33,564 nt of DNA from Alkalibacterium thalassium (GTDB lineage Bacteria > Bacillota > Bacilli > Lactobacillales > Carnobacteriaceae_A), in the NCBI RefSeq assembly GCF_900101165.1, contig NZ_FNFK01000020.1, forward strand, positions 1 to 33,564, written 5' to 3'. This document shows positions 22,327 through 30,766 of the stretch, piece after piece. The stretch's first letter is position 1; each line of letters starts with the position of its first letter. The notes beneath the pieces were generated by a model. That model was given only the letters and a program-made list of their open reading frames with translations. It did no database searches and was not told the origin of the DNA. Position numbers and translations under genes: made by a program.

Positions 22327-23172
22327 TTGAATTTTTTAAGAAAACGTAAGCGATTGCTCCTTGCAGTCAGTATGCTTGCTTTAGTTGTAATTTTATCTGC
22401 CTGTGGAACGGATCCAGTTTCTGCAGAGAGTACGGGAATCTGGGAAGGTGTCATTATATATAACTTCGCCCGTGCGATTATCTGGGTATCGAATCTCTTC
22501 GGTGGAAACTATGGAATAGGAATCATTATTGTCACAGTCATTATTCGAACAATGCTGATCCCGTTCACGCATGTTCAGCAGAAAAATATGCAGCAGATGA
22601 ATGACATTAGTCCTCAGATGGAAGAGTTGAAGTCAAAGTATTCAGCTCGGGACGCTGAGACACAGGAAAAGCTTAAAGAAGAACAGCAGCGCCTTTATAG
22701 TGAAGCAGGAGTAAACCCGTATATGGGCTGCCTGCCGATGCTGATTCAGATGCCAGTATTCATTGCCCTTTATCAGGCAGTTAACCGTACACCTATCCTG
22801 GTTACAGGCGACTTCCTGTGGGTCAACTTAGGTCAACCCGATCCGTATTTCATCTTACCTATACTGGCAGGGGTATTTACTCTTGGACATTCTGTACTGA
22901 TGAGTATGGGACGTGCAACTGAAGGAAATAAAGTGATGACTTACGTTATGCCATTATTCATCGTCTTCATTACCTTCCGTCTCTCAAGTGCTCTAGCATT
23001 ATACTTTACTGTATCTAATGGATTTTCAGTAGTACAGACACTTCTCTTCCAGAATCCGTTCAAGATCAGAAAAGAGCGGGCTGACAAAGAGGCTCAGGAA
23101 AGAGAAGCGGAACGTCAGAGAAAACGGGCAATCAAGAGGGCTCAGAAGTACGGACGTAATGTGAAAAAATAA
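22327..23172 (+). CDS. yidC: membrane insertase YidC/OxaA (lipoprotein)
   Basis: Inserts proteins into the membrane with or without SecYEG. The 281-residue protein begins with a basic n-region and lipoprotein signal peptide whose lipobox LSAC puts the lipidated cysteine at C26. The Oxa1 core follows, with GIGIIIVTVIIRTMLIPFTHVQQKNMQQM and PYMGCLPMLIQMPVFIALYQAVNR, the usual five membrane segments, and a strongly basic tail for ribosome contact. The start is TTG at 22327 after a GAGGGA site; the overlapping ATG two bases upstream is out of frame. Confidence 0.95.
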   Translation: MNFLRKRKRLLLAVSMLALVVILSACGTDPVSAESTGIWEGVIIYNFARAIIWVSNLFGGNYGIGIIIVTVIIRTMLIPFTHVQQKNMQQMNDISPQMEELKSKYSARDAETQEKLKEEQQRLYSEAGVNPYMGCLPMLIQMPVFIALYQAVNRTPILVTGDFLWVNLGQPDPYFILPILAGVFTLGHSVLMSMGRATEGNKVMTYVMPLFIVFITFRLSSALALYFTVSNGFSVVQTLLFQNPFKIRKERADKEAQEREAERQRKRAIKRAQKYGRNVKK

Positions 23173-23246
23173 AAATCTTCTGACTTATTGTTTCGAATTT
23201 GTTAAAATAAAGGAGAAACAGAGATTGTGAATGGAGGATAGCGTTT

Positions 23247-24158
23247 ATGAAGGATAAATACACAGCACAGGCGCCAACCACTGAAGAAGCGATTGACAAG
23301 GGACTTAAAGCATTAGGCATCAAGCGAGATAATGCGGATATTACTATTTCACAGGAATCAAAAAAAGGCTTCTTGGGTATTGGACAGAAAGATGCAGTGG
23401 TCGTTGTCAAAAGAAAAAATGCAAAGAATCCGGTGGAAGATCTCGTCTCTAAAGAAATCCTGCTTGGAGAAAAAGAGCCATCTACGAACGAGCCAGAAAT
23501 CAAAGAGGCAGCTGAACCAGATGATAAGGTCAGTTCACTAGAGGAGTCGACTGATCCGGTCGAAGAAGGTGTTGAAGAAACCGATACGACTCATCCTGTA
23601 CGTGCAGATGATGAAGAAAAAGTAGAAGGCACAACGAAAAAATCTGAGCCGGAAGAAAAGAAAATCATCGAACTGAATGAAAAAGACGAGGCAGCTATTC
23701 AAAATGTGGCTGACTATATCAAACGTATCGCAGATAAGATGGGTATTGATGATGTGTCTGTTACCATTAATAGAACAGATCGTCGCGTTCAGTACATCAT
23801 TGACACAGAAGATGCCGGTCTGATCATCGGGCGACACGGAAAAGTGCTCAACAGCTTACAGACACTTGCGCAGATTCAGCTTCATCAGGAAGCGGACAAT
23901 AAACTGTTTGCTAAAGTGGATGCTGAGAATTATCGTGACCGTCGTCAGAAAACTGTCGAACAACTGGCTTACCGTACAGCTGAAAAAGTAAAGAAGACCA
24001 AACGTCCAGTTATTCTGGAGCCTATGCCGGCACATGAGAGAAAACAGATTCATCGTTACCTCAACCAGCATAAAGGCGTACAGACTCATTCTGAAGGGAA
24101 AGAGCCGCACCGTTACTTAGTGGTCGAACCTTCAAAGGACAATCAGTTTAAAATTTAA
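23247..24158 (+). CDS. khpB: RNA-binding protein Jag/KhpB
   Basis: KH-R3H protein (KhpB/EloR/Jag), partner of KhpA in RNA binding and control of cell elongation in Firmicutes. The 303 residues show a Jag_N domain (1-57), a long acidic linker (about 65-140), a type II KH domain with GRHG loop at 195-198, and an R3H domain with R265 and H269 in HERKQIHRYL. All key residues are present. It follows yidC by 74 bases and ends in a strong terminator. No mnmE follows it, unlike in many relatives. Confidence 0.95.
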   Translation: MKDKYTAQAPTTEEAIDKGLKALGIKRDNADITISQESKKGFLGIGQKDAVVVVKRKNAKNPVEDLVSKEILLGEKEPSTNEPEIKEAAEPDDKVSSLEESTDPVEEGVEETDTTHPVRADDEEKVEGTTKKSEPEEKKIIELNEKDEAAIQNVADYIKRIADKMGIDDVSVTINRTDRRVQYIIDTEDAGLIIGRHGKVLNSLQTLAQIQLHQEADNKLFAKVDAENYRDRRQKTVEQLAYRTAEKVKKTKRPVILEPMPAHERKQIHRYLNQHKGVQTHSEGKEPHRYLVVEPSKDNQFKI

Positions 24159-24170
24159 TAGACAAAACAA

Positions 24171-24204
24171 ACGAGCCTGCGGTCCCAAACGCAGGCTCGT
24201 TCTT
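24171..24204 (+). terminator. terminator after jag
   Basis: A perfect 11-bp stem ACGAGCCTGCG/CGCAGGCTCGT with an 8-base loop, followed by TCTT. The T run is weak. Confidence 0.75.
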
Positions 24205-24854
24205 CACTATGTCGTAAGTTAGGGCATTAGAGCAAGGAAAAGAGTCTCTGACTTCAGCCAAGGTAAAATAGAAAACGGGAATCTGTTAATGAGTCTGGTG
24301 GGCGTGGGGATTGAATAATTGAGATAATTAACTCTTTGCTAGAGGTTGAAGATTAGAAATAGGGGCGAGAAGCACATCTATCCATTCTGAAAAAGTCGCC
24401 AAGTGTTGTGGGAGTCAAGTCATGACAGAATCATGTATACTTCAAGGAATTTGTGATTAATACAGATAGATAGTTGTAAAAGTAGTCGGTGAAAGAATAA
24501 AAAACAGGGTAGACAAAAGTAGTGGGAAATCAGACATGAAAAGAAATAGATACATACGAAGAAAACTATGGGTTAAGAAAAGACTGTATTGGGTAGATTG
24601 AAATTAATGGGTGAAAAGAATAAAATGGTGAAGGCAAGATCTATCGAATCAGAAATGGTTGCGAGACCAACACGTGAGAGTGCTGATAAACGGTGAGAGT
24701 TGAGTGATAAGCATGAGGTTGGGTTGAAATCTTACTGTAAGTATAGGGGATTGTTGCCAGAATTGCAACTGGCAAACTTACGCTTTCAATAAAAAGACAG
24801 AATTAATAAAAATGTTAGTAGAATACCAACTGAAGCAGCAGGAGGACAATAAGA
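24205..24854. other. 0.65 kb gene-free, purine-biased region
   Basis: No open frame of useful length, tRNA or known RNA motif is visible. The + strand is strongly purine-rich: by hand count 47 of the 60 bases at 24481-24540 are A or G. A hairpin TTGCCAG/CTGGCAA lies at 24754-24775, shortly before folC. It may be relic DNA, a non-coding RNA or the site of a lost gene. Confidence 0.6.
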
Positions 24855-26132
24855 ATGAATATGACTGAAGTGATCGAGCTGGTCAATACGAATAGGGGAA
24901 CAGGTCAGAAAGAAAATCTTAATAGAATGCGTCTGTTGATGAGTAAATTGGGTAATCCACAGGACAGCCTGCGGGTCGTTCATATCGCCGGCACAAACGG
25001 AAAAGGTTCAGTCAGCGCCTTTTTGTCATCGATACTCAGTCAAGCGGGGATCAAGTCAGGCGTCTATACCTCTCCGCATCTGGAATCTATCAATGAACGC
25101 ATTAAAATTTCAGGGCAGATGATCACTGACGACGCATTTATTGAAGCCACCGAAATAGTGGCTCCTTTTGTTGAACAAGTGGAGGAAGAAACGGGAGAAC
25201 GTCTTTATTCGTTTGAAATTCTGACTGCGGTAGCTCTGCTGCATTTTTCAGTCTGTGGGTGTGAGCTGGTTATTCTGGAAACCGGAATCGGAGGAAGACT
25301 GGATGCAACGAATGTGGTCAGCTCATCAGAAGCTTCTATTATCACATCGATCGGGTATGATCATATGAAAGTTCTTGGAGACACGATCGAACAGATTGCA
25401 GCAGAAAAAGCCGGAATCATTAAATCGAACGGTTTGGTCATCTTCCCGGAAATGTCTGAAGAAGTGGATGCAGTCATCAGCAGGAAAGCAGCGGATGTGC
25501 AGGCTGATATGATCAAAGTCACTCCAAATCATATATCCTCTGTCAATATGACCGACACCTACAGCTCGTTCTCGTATAAAGAGATGGATGGGCTTGTAAT
25601 CCATTTATTAGGGAGACATCAGATTATTAATGCAGTATTGGCTGTCGAAGCCTCTCAGATACTTGAACAGAGAGGATTTGCTATTACCTCTGAGCATATT
25701 AGAAGAGGGCTGGAGCTGGCTGCCTGGCCCGGACGCATGGAAAAAATCAGCGAACACCCGACTATCCTGATCGACGGTGCTCATAATCCAGAGGGAGTAG
25801 CTGCATTAAGAGAAAACATCGGTTACCTTTTTCCGGATGAACCACTGACTTTTGTGGTAGGTATGATGAAAGACAAGGAATACAAGGAAATGATCGAACA
25901 GATGCTGCCCTATGCTGAAAAAGTCCTGACCGTTTCTCCTGATCCTTATAGAGGATTTGATGCAGAGGCTACAGCTGACTGGCTGAAAGATAAGGGACAG
26001 GATGCTCAAGCTTTTAAATCTGTAGACGAGCTGATTGTTGAGTTGAAAAGTCAGTCCTACCTCAACCGCAAAGTGATTGTATTCGGCTCTCTTTATCTGA
26101 TAGGAGATATGAGACGGTTGTGGCAGAACTGA
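24855..26132 (+). CDS. folC: folylpolyglutamate/dihydrofolate synthase
   Basis: Adds glutamate to dihydropteroate and to tetrahydrofolates, making and retaining folate cofactors. The 425-residue Mur-ligase-type protein has the P loop HIAGTNGKGSVSAF (ATP site GTNGKGS at 46-52), the ETGIGGRLDATN segment, TSIGYDHMKVLGDT..QIAAEKAGIIK and DGAHNPEG at 307-314. GGAGG precedes the ATG. It stands alone, preceded by a long gene-free region and followed by a terminator. folC is not usually next to jag, so a rearrangement is likely. Confidence 0.96.
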   Translation: MNMTEVIELVNTNRGTGQKENLNRMRLLMSKLGNPQDSLRVVHIAGTNGKGSVSAFLSSILSQAGIKSGVYTSPHLESINERIKISGQMITDDAFIEATEIVAPFVEQVEEETGERLYSFEILTAVALLHFSVCGCELVILETGIGGRLDATNVVSSSEASIITSIGYDHMKVLGDTIEQIAAEKAGIIKSNGLVIFPEMSEEVDAVISRKAADVQADMIKVTPNHISSVNMTDTYSSFSYKEMDGLVIHLLGRHQIINAVLAVEASQILEQRGFAITSEHIRRGLELAAWPGRMEKISEHPTILIDGAHNPEGVAALRENIGYLFPDEPLTFVVGMMKDKEYKEMIEQMLPYAEKVLTVSPDPYRGFDAEATADWLKDKGQDAQAFKSVDELIVELKSQSYLNRKVIVFGSLYLIGDMRRLWQN

Positions 26133-26161
26133 AAGTGAAAATTGAATATATGAACGTAGAG

Positions 26162-26193
26162 AAACAGGCCAAATGACAGGTCTGTTTTTTTCT
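26162..26193 (+). terminator. terminator after folC
   Basis: AAACAGGCC pairs with GGTCTGTTT (one GU) around an 8-base loop and is followed by a long T run. Confidence 0.8.
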
Positions 26194-26324
26194 TTAGCTT
26201 ATGAAAATGGGTAAGGGCTTTTATTATTTAGAGGCGAATGGTTCAGTGGTAAAATATCTATAAGGATTGAATGAGCTTGAAATTAGAGAAAGGAGAGGGA
26301 TATGAAAAAATAAAAAAAGTAAAA

Positions 26325-26361
26325 TGAAACGCTTGCATTTTTTAATTCAGTAAAGTATAGT
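26325..26361 (+). promoter_or_regulatory. treP promoter with overlapping cre-like site
   Basis: TTGCAT (26333-26338) lies 17 bases from TATAGT (26356-26361). The -35 box overlaps TGAAACGCTTGCA (26325-26337). Read on the minus strand this is TGCAAGCGTTTCA, a cre-like half-palindrome that is one base short of the CcpA consensus. Carbon catabolite repression of the trehalose genes is therefore plausible. Confidence 0.55.
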
Positions 26362-26373
26362 AAAAATGTAAAC

Positions 26374-26391
26374 AACTTGTATATACAAGTT
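26374..26391. promoter_or_regulatory. TreR-type operator
   Basis: AACTTGTATATACAAGTT is a perfect 18-bp palindrome just downstream of the treP -10 box, ahead of the treP start. It matches the TTGTATATACAA core known for the GntR-family trehalose repressor TreR, encoded 3.5 kb downstream. Binding here would block the start of transcription until trehalose 6-phosphate appears. Confidence 0.85.
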
Positions 26392-26412
26392 AAGATAAAG
26401 GAGGAAATAAAA

Positions 26413-27921
26413 GTGGCAGATTTTAAACAAGATGCACAGGAGCTGCTGGATGCGATAGGCGGTAAAGAAAACGTCAATGCAGTCACGCACTGTGCCACAC
26501 GTATGCGATTTGTACTGGATGATCCCTCAGAAGCGGATAAGGATAGAATTGAAGATATCCCGTCTGTTAAAGGAACATTCACCCAGGCAGGTCAGTTCCA
26601 GGTTATCATCGGGAACAGAGTAGCAGATTTTTACAACGAGTTCTCAGCCATTTCGGGGCTTGAGGGTGTATCGAAAGATGACGTGAAAAGTGCAGGGAAA
26701 CAGAACATGAACAGCCTGCAGCGTCTGATGGCAGCACTGGCAGAAATTTTCACCCCATTAATTCCAGCAATTATTATTGGTGGTTTGATCTTAGGTTTCA
26801 GAAACGTATTGGAAGCAGTGCAAATTCAAGCTTTAGGCCAACTAATGATTGATGGTCAAGCTCAATTTACAAGTGCAGGAGAACCAATATACAATACTAT
26901 AGTTGATGTATCTCAGTTCTGGAGCGGAGTCAATGCCTTTCTATGGCTGCCGGGAGAAGCGATATTCCACTTCCTGCCTGTCGGTATCACATGGAGTGTG
27001 ACGCGTAAGATGGGGACGACTCAGATTCTGGGTATTGTTTTAGGTATCACATTAGTGTCACCACAGCTGCTTAATGCTTTCGGTGTACAGGATATATTAG
27101 CAGGGGATGTCAACCAGTGGGACTTTGGATTCTTCCAGCTGGATATGATCGGGTATCAGGCTCAAGTTATTCCGGCCATGATGGCAGGGTTCCTGCTCGC
27201 CTATCTTGAAAAATGGCTGAGAAAGTTCATACCTGAAGCCATCTCAATGATTTTTGTTCCATTATTCGCTTTAATACCAACAGTATTTATCGCTCATGCA
27301 GTTATCGGACCGGTTGGATGGCAGTTGGGCATCTGGCTATCTCAGGTCGTTCAATGGGGGCTGACAGGTACATTCAACTGGGTCTTCGGATTTATCTTCG
27401 GTGGCTTGTATGCACCGCTCGTAATTACTGGACTGCACCACATGACTAATGCGATCGATCTTCAGTTGGTTGCAGATTTCGATCAGACCATTCTATGGCC
27501 AATGATTGCACTATCAAATATCGCTCAAGGATCGGCTGTACTAGGTGTCATCTGGCTGCACCGCGGGAATGAGAAAGAACAGCAGATCTCTATTCCAGCA
27601 ATGATATCTGCTTACCTTGGTGTAACTGAACCGGCCCTCTTCGGTATCAACATCAAATATGTTTATCCATTCGTTGCAGGTATGATTGGATCCGCTTTTG
27701 CAGGGATGACTTCTGTAGCCTTAAATGTGGCATCTTTCAACATTGGTGTTGGGGGTCTTCCAGGAATCCTATCAATCATTCCTGAGTATTGGATTGGTTT
27801 CTTGATCGCTATGGCAATTGCTATCGTAGTTCCTATTGTACTAGTTGTTGTTTTTGAGAAAAACAATATCCTGACTAAATGGGAAAATGATCATCTGCCA
27901 ATTCCAAAACTGGGTAACTAA
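26413..27921 (+). CDS. treP: trehalose-specific PTS EIIBC
   Basis: Imports trehalose and phosphorylates it to trehalose 6-phosphate. The 502-residue protein has an N-terminal EIIB domain with phospho-cysteine C27 (THCATRMRF) and a membrane EIIC domain with GVTEPALFGIN near 402-412. There is no EIIA domain, so phosphate must come from another EIIA. I choose GTG at 26413 because AAAGGAGG lies just ahead of it; an in-frame TTG at 26377 sits inside the operator. The substrate call rests on the neighbours treA and treR and the operator. Confidence 0.92.
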   Translation: MADFKQDAQELLDAIGGKENVNAVTHCATRMRFVLDDPSEADKDRIEDIPSVKGTFTQAGQFQVIIGNRVADFYNEFSAISGLEGVSKDDVKSAGKQNMNSLQRLMAALAEIFTPLIPAIIIGGLILGFRNVLEAVQIQALGQLMIDGQAQFTSAGEPIYNTIVDVSQFWSGVNAFLWLPGEAIFHFLPVGITWSVTRKMGTTQILGIVLGITLVSPQLLNAFGVQDILAGDVNQWDFGFFQLDMIGYQAQVIPAMMAGFLLAYLEKWLRKFIPEAISMIFVPLFALIPTVFIAHAVIGPVGWQLGIWLSQVVQWGLTGTFNWVFGFIFGGLYAPLVITGLHHMTNAIDLQLVADFDQTILWPMIALSNIAQGSAVLGVIWLHRGNEKEQQISIPAMISAYLGVTEPALFGINIKYVYPFVAGMIGSAFAGMTSVALNVASFNIGVGGLPGILSIIPEYWIGFLIAMAIAIVVPIVLVVVFEKNNILTKWENDHLPIPKLGN

Positions 27922-27983
27922 GAGGCGTATCGATTGTTTCGCTTCACATAATTGAATAAACTTAAAGTGTCATTACTCTATGG

Positions 27984-28062
27984 AGGAAGGGTGTTTCCTG
28001 ATATTCTTTGATTCTGGTAGATAAAACTGGAAAAAGAACATCTGACGGAATGCCCTTTTTCC
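27984..28062 (+). other. treP-treA intercistronic hairpin
   Basis: GAAGGGTGTTTCC and GGAATGCCCTTTTTCC can pair imperfectly across a loop of about 50 bases, ending in a short T run before treA. It could act as a partial terminator or an mRNA processing/stability element that sets the treP:treA ratio. Weak evidence. Confidence 0.35.
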
Positions 28063-28096
28063 TATGTTAAGAATTAAACCGGAAAGGACGAAAGAT

Positions 28097-29749
28097 ATGA
28101 GTACATTTCATGATAAAGTCATTTACCAAGCGTACCCTAAATCGTTTAAAGATACTAGCAGCAACGGCATAGGAGATCTGAACGGAATAAAGGAGAAACT
28201 GCCTTATCTAGCGGATCTGGGCATAGACATGCTCTGGCTGAACCCGTTCTATAAATCTCCTCAAAACGACAATGGATACGATGTGGCTGATTATACTTCC
28301 ATAGACCCAATATTCGGGACATGGGACGACTTCGATGGATTGATTTCGGAAGCTAAATCGTACGGAATTGACTTGATGCTCGATATGGTATTGAACCATA
28401 CGTCAACTGAGCATGAGTGGTTCCAGAAAGCGTTAGCTGGAGACAAGAAATATCAGGATTATTATATTTTAAGAGAACTGAAGGAAGACGGCAGCCTGCC
28501 GACGAACTGGGAGTCCAAGTTTGGAGGGAAAGCCTGGTCCAAATTTGGTGATACAGACAAGTACTACCTTCACCTGTATGATGTGACCCAAGCTGACCTG
28601 AACTGGCGTAACCCTGAAGTCAGAGAAGAATTATATAAAGTCGTCAACTTCTGGCTGGAAAAAGGGGTCAAGGGCTTCCGCTTCGATGTCATTAATGTAA
28701 TCGGAAAAGATGAAATTCTTGAAGATGCTGAAGACGGTGTCGGCAAGTCCCATTACACAGATACACCGATCGTTCATGATTATATACAGGAGCTGAACAA
28801 GGAGACATTCGGCAAGTATGAGGATATTGTGACGGTTGGAGAAATGAGCTCGACCACTGTAGAAAACGGTGTGAAATATTCAAATCCTGAGCGTAATGAA
28901 TTGTCCATGATCTTCAGTTTCCACCATCTGAAAGTCGATTATAAAGACGGTGAGAAATGGTCAACAATGCCTTTTGACTTTATTGAACTGAAAAAGATCC
29001 TGCATGAATGGCAGGAAGGCATGGTTGAAGGAGGAGGCTGGAATGCGCTGTTTTGGAACAACCATGACCAGCCGCGTGCCAACAGTCGTTTTGGGGATGT
29101 AGAGAATTATCCAGTTGAAACCAGTACGATGCTGGCACAGACTGTTCATCTGCTTCGAGGGACACCGTATATCTATCAGGGTGAAGAGATCGGCATGACC
29201 AATCCTAACTACGAGGACTTGGACGAGTATGTGGATATCGAAACGCACAATGCATACAAGAAGATGAAGGAAGACGGGATTTCTCATGATGAAGCCATGG
29301 CCATCATCAAAGAGAAATCACGTGACAATTCCAGAACACCGATGCAATGGGACGATTCAAAAAATGCCGGCTTTTCGGACGCTGAACCATGGCTGAAGGT
29401 GGCTGACAATTATAAAAATATCAACACAGAAAACACTGATGTCAGCCAGGCGATCCGTGACTACTACAAAAAGCTGATCCGTCTGCGTAAGGACATGCCG
29501 ATCATTCAGGAAGGGTCTTATGACGTGCTGGAGCTGGAACACCCTAGTATTTTTGCATATGTCCGTGAATATGAAGGCGAGAAACTGCTGGTGCTGAACC
29601 ACTTTTACGGAGAAGACGACACGATCACTATCCCGGATGAATTGCTGAATTTGGATGCGTCGTACCTGATAGGAAACGGCAGTGAGAGAAAGCTGGATAA
29701 AGAGTTTAAACTGGGGCCATACGAAACGGCTGCTTTTCTTCTTAAATAA
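28097..29749 (+). CDS. treA: trehalose-6-phosphate hydrolase (GH13)
   Basis: Hydrolyses trehalose 6-phosphate to glucose and glucose 6-phosphate in the cytoplasm (named treC in some genera). From the ATG at 28097 the protein has 550 residues with a GH13 (beta/alpha)8 fold: region I DMVLNH (96-101), nucleophile D197 in GFRFD, acid/base E249 in VGEM and D324 in NNHDQ. A C-terminal beta domain follows. The chosen start has AAGGA with 8-base spacing and the family-typical N terminus; an in-frame ATG 33 bases upstream lacks a site. It follows treP by 175 bases. Confidence 0.95.
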   Translation: MSTFHDKVIYQAYPKSFKDTSSNGIGDLNGIKEKLPYLADLGIDMLWLNPFYKSPQNDNGYDVADYTSIDPIFGTWDDFDGLISEAKSYGIDLMLDMVLNHTSTEHEWFQKALAGDKKYQDYYILRELKEDGSLPTNWESKFGGKAWSKFGDTDKYYLHLYDVTQADLNWRNPEVREELYKVVNFWLEKGVKGFRFDVINVIGKDEILEDAEDGVGKSHYTDTPIVHDYIQELNKETFGKYEDIVTVGEMSSTTVENGVKYSNPERNELSMIFSFHHLKVDYKDGEKWSTMPFDFIELKKILHEWQEGMVEGGGWNALFWNNHDQPRANSRFGDVENYPVETSTMLAQTVHLLRGTPYIYQGEEIGMTNPNYEDLDEYVDIETHNAYKKMKEDGISHDEAMAIIKEKSRDNSRTPMQWDDSKNAGFSDAEPWLKVADNYKNINTENTDVSQAIRDYYKKLIRLRKDMPIIQEGSYDVLELEHPSIFAYVREYEGEKLLVLNHFYGEDDTITIPDELLNLDASYLIGNGSERKLDKEFKLGPYETAAFLLK

Positions 29750-29771
29750 AAGTAGTTCCATTAACTGAAAC

Positions 29772-29820
29772 AAGCGGAGGTCTTCTTTAATGAGAGAAGG
29801 CTTCCGCTTATTTATATTAA
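29772..29820. terminator. terminator of treP-treA (convergent with treR)
   Basis: A 15-bp stem (29772-29786 with 29795-29809, two GU pairs) with an 8-base loop and A/T-rich flanks, located between the convergent ends of treA and treR. Confidence 0.85.
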
Positions 29821-29897
29821 CGGGCAAACTGTAAAACTGATGAATATGGACTATATTTGAAAGATAAAGTGTAGTATAGTTGCTCTAAATAGACTAA

Positions 29898-30623
29898 TCA
29901 GTCGTAAGAAACAGGACCTCGTCTCCTGGCAAACTCGACGAATCTGAAGCGGTCCAGTCGGTGACGTGATTCAGTATACTGGAACAATGTAGCGTCTTCC
30001 AGATGGACTTCACTACGGGTAACGACAACATGCGTATCATTATGAAGCGTCATCAGTTCGCGGTCTTCCTGGGTGGCCGGCTCAGCGATGAATTCCTTTC
30101 GAGCAAAACCGATGACGAGACCTAATTTATTTTCAATATAGTGATAAAGTGAATGACGAGCTTCGTCATCCGGAATCGATTCGATGATTGACGTGAACAA
30201 GTAATCCTTATCTAGAATGACGACTTCTCCATCGACTTTTCGGGCACGGATGACACAATGCACTTCGGTATCATGAGAAACCTTTAGAAAATCTGCAATA
30301 TGCTCGGGAATAGTCATCTTCTTGTTTTCAACGAGAATCGTTTCGCTGGACATGTTCTGAGCATCCTGAAGTTCCTTGTAACTGGTCAGGCCGGATATCG
30401 GAAAATCGAAGCGTTTGACATCGAGCACGATCGATCCCTTACCCTGTTTCTTCTGTATGTAACCACTTTCAAGCAAGAGGCTAAGGGCTTTTCTAATTGT
30501 TTCACGCGAAACATTGTACTTTTTTGACAACTGGTTTTCGCTCGGAAGAAGTTCACCAGGTTTGTACTGCTGGTTTAATATATCGGATTCGATATCTAGA
30601 AATATATCCTGAAATCTGCTCAT
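29898..30623 (-). CDS. treR: trehalose operon repressor TreR (GntR family)
   Basis: GntR/HutC-type transcription factor that represses treP-treA and is released by trehalose 6-phosphate. The 241-residue protein from the ATG at 30623 has the winged helix-turn-helix (PGELLPSENQLSKKYNVSRETIRKALSLLLESGYI) in the first 64 residues and a UTRA effector domain after about residue 80. The ATG follows AAGGA with 9-base spacing; ATGs at 30632 and 30650 are in frame but badly placed. It is convergent with treA. Its NVSRETI codons contain a near-perfect parS sequence, noted separately. Confidence 0.9.
   Translation of the reverse strand: MSRFQDIFLDIESDILNQQYKPGELLPSENQLSKKYNVSRETIRKALSLLLESGYIQKKQGKGSIVLDVKRFDFPISGLTSYKELQDAQNMSSETILVENKKMTIPEHIADFLKVSHDTEVHCVIRARKVDGEVVILDKDYLFTSIIESIPDDEARHSLYHYIENKLGLVIGFARKEFIAEPATQEDRELMTLHNDTHVVVTRSEVHLEDATLFQYTESRHRLDRFRFVEFARRRGPVSYD
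30498..30513. promoter_or_regulatory. parS-like sequence inside treR
   Basis: TGTTTCACGCGAAACA differs from parS at one central base. It coincides with codons for the conserved HTH residues VSRET, so the match may come from coding constraint alone. Confidence 0.35.
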
Positions 30624-30766
30624 ATTTTCCATTCCTTTTACTATAATCATTCGGTACAGACCTTTTAAGTTTAAAAGAAAATGAACAGTAACTCAACAGT
30701 TATCAGATTAGAAAACTATTCATAATTTTGAGCTATATTTTGAAGAGTTTTTAAAAGGGGCAGCAT

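Noticed and set aside
24205-24854. Tetrahydrofolate riboswitch or T-box ahead of folC
   Set aside because: I looked for conserved core bases of these elements and found none; only a simple TTGCCAG/CTGGCAA hairpin is present.
26377-26412. Longer treP starting at TTG 26377
   Set aside because: The TTG lies inside the TreR-type operator and the extension would translate the AAAGGAGG ribosome site; GTG 26413 is much better placed.
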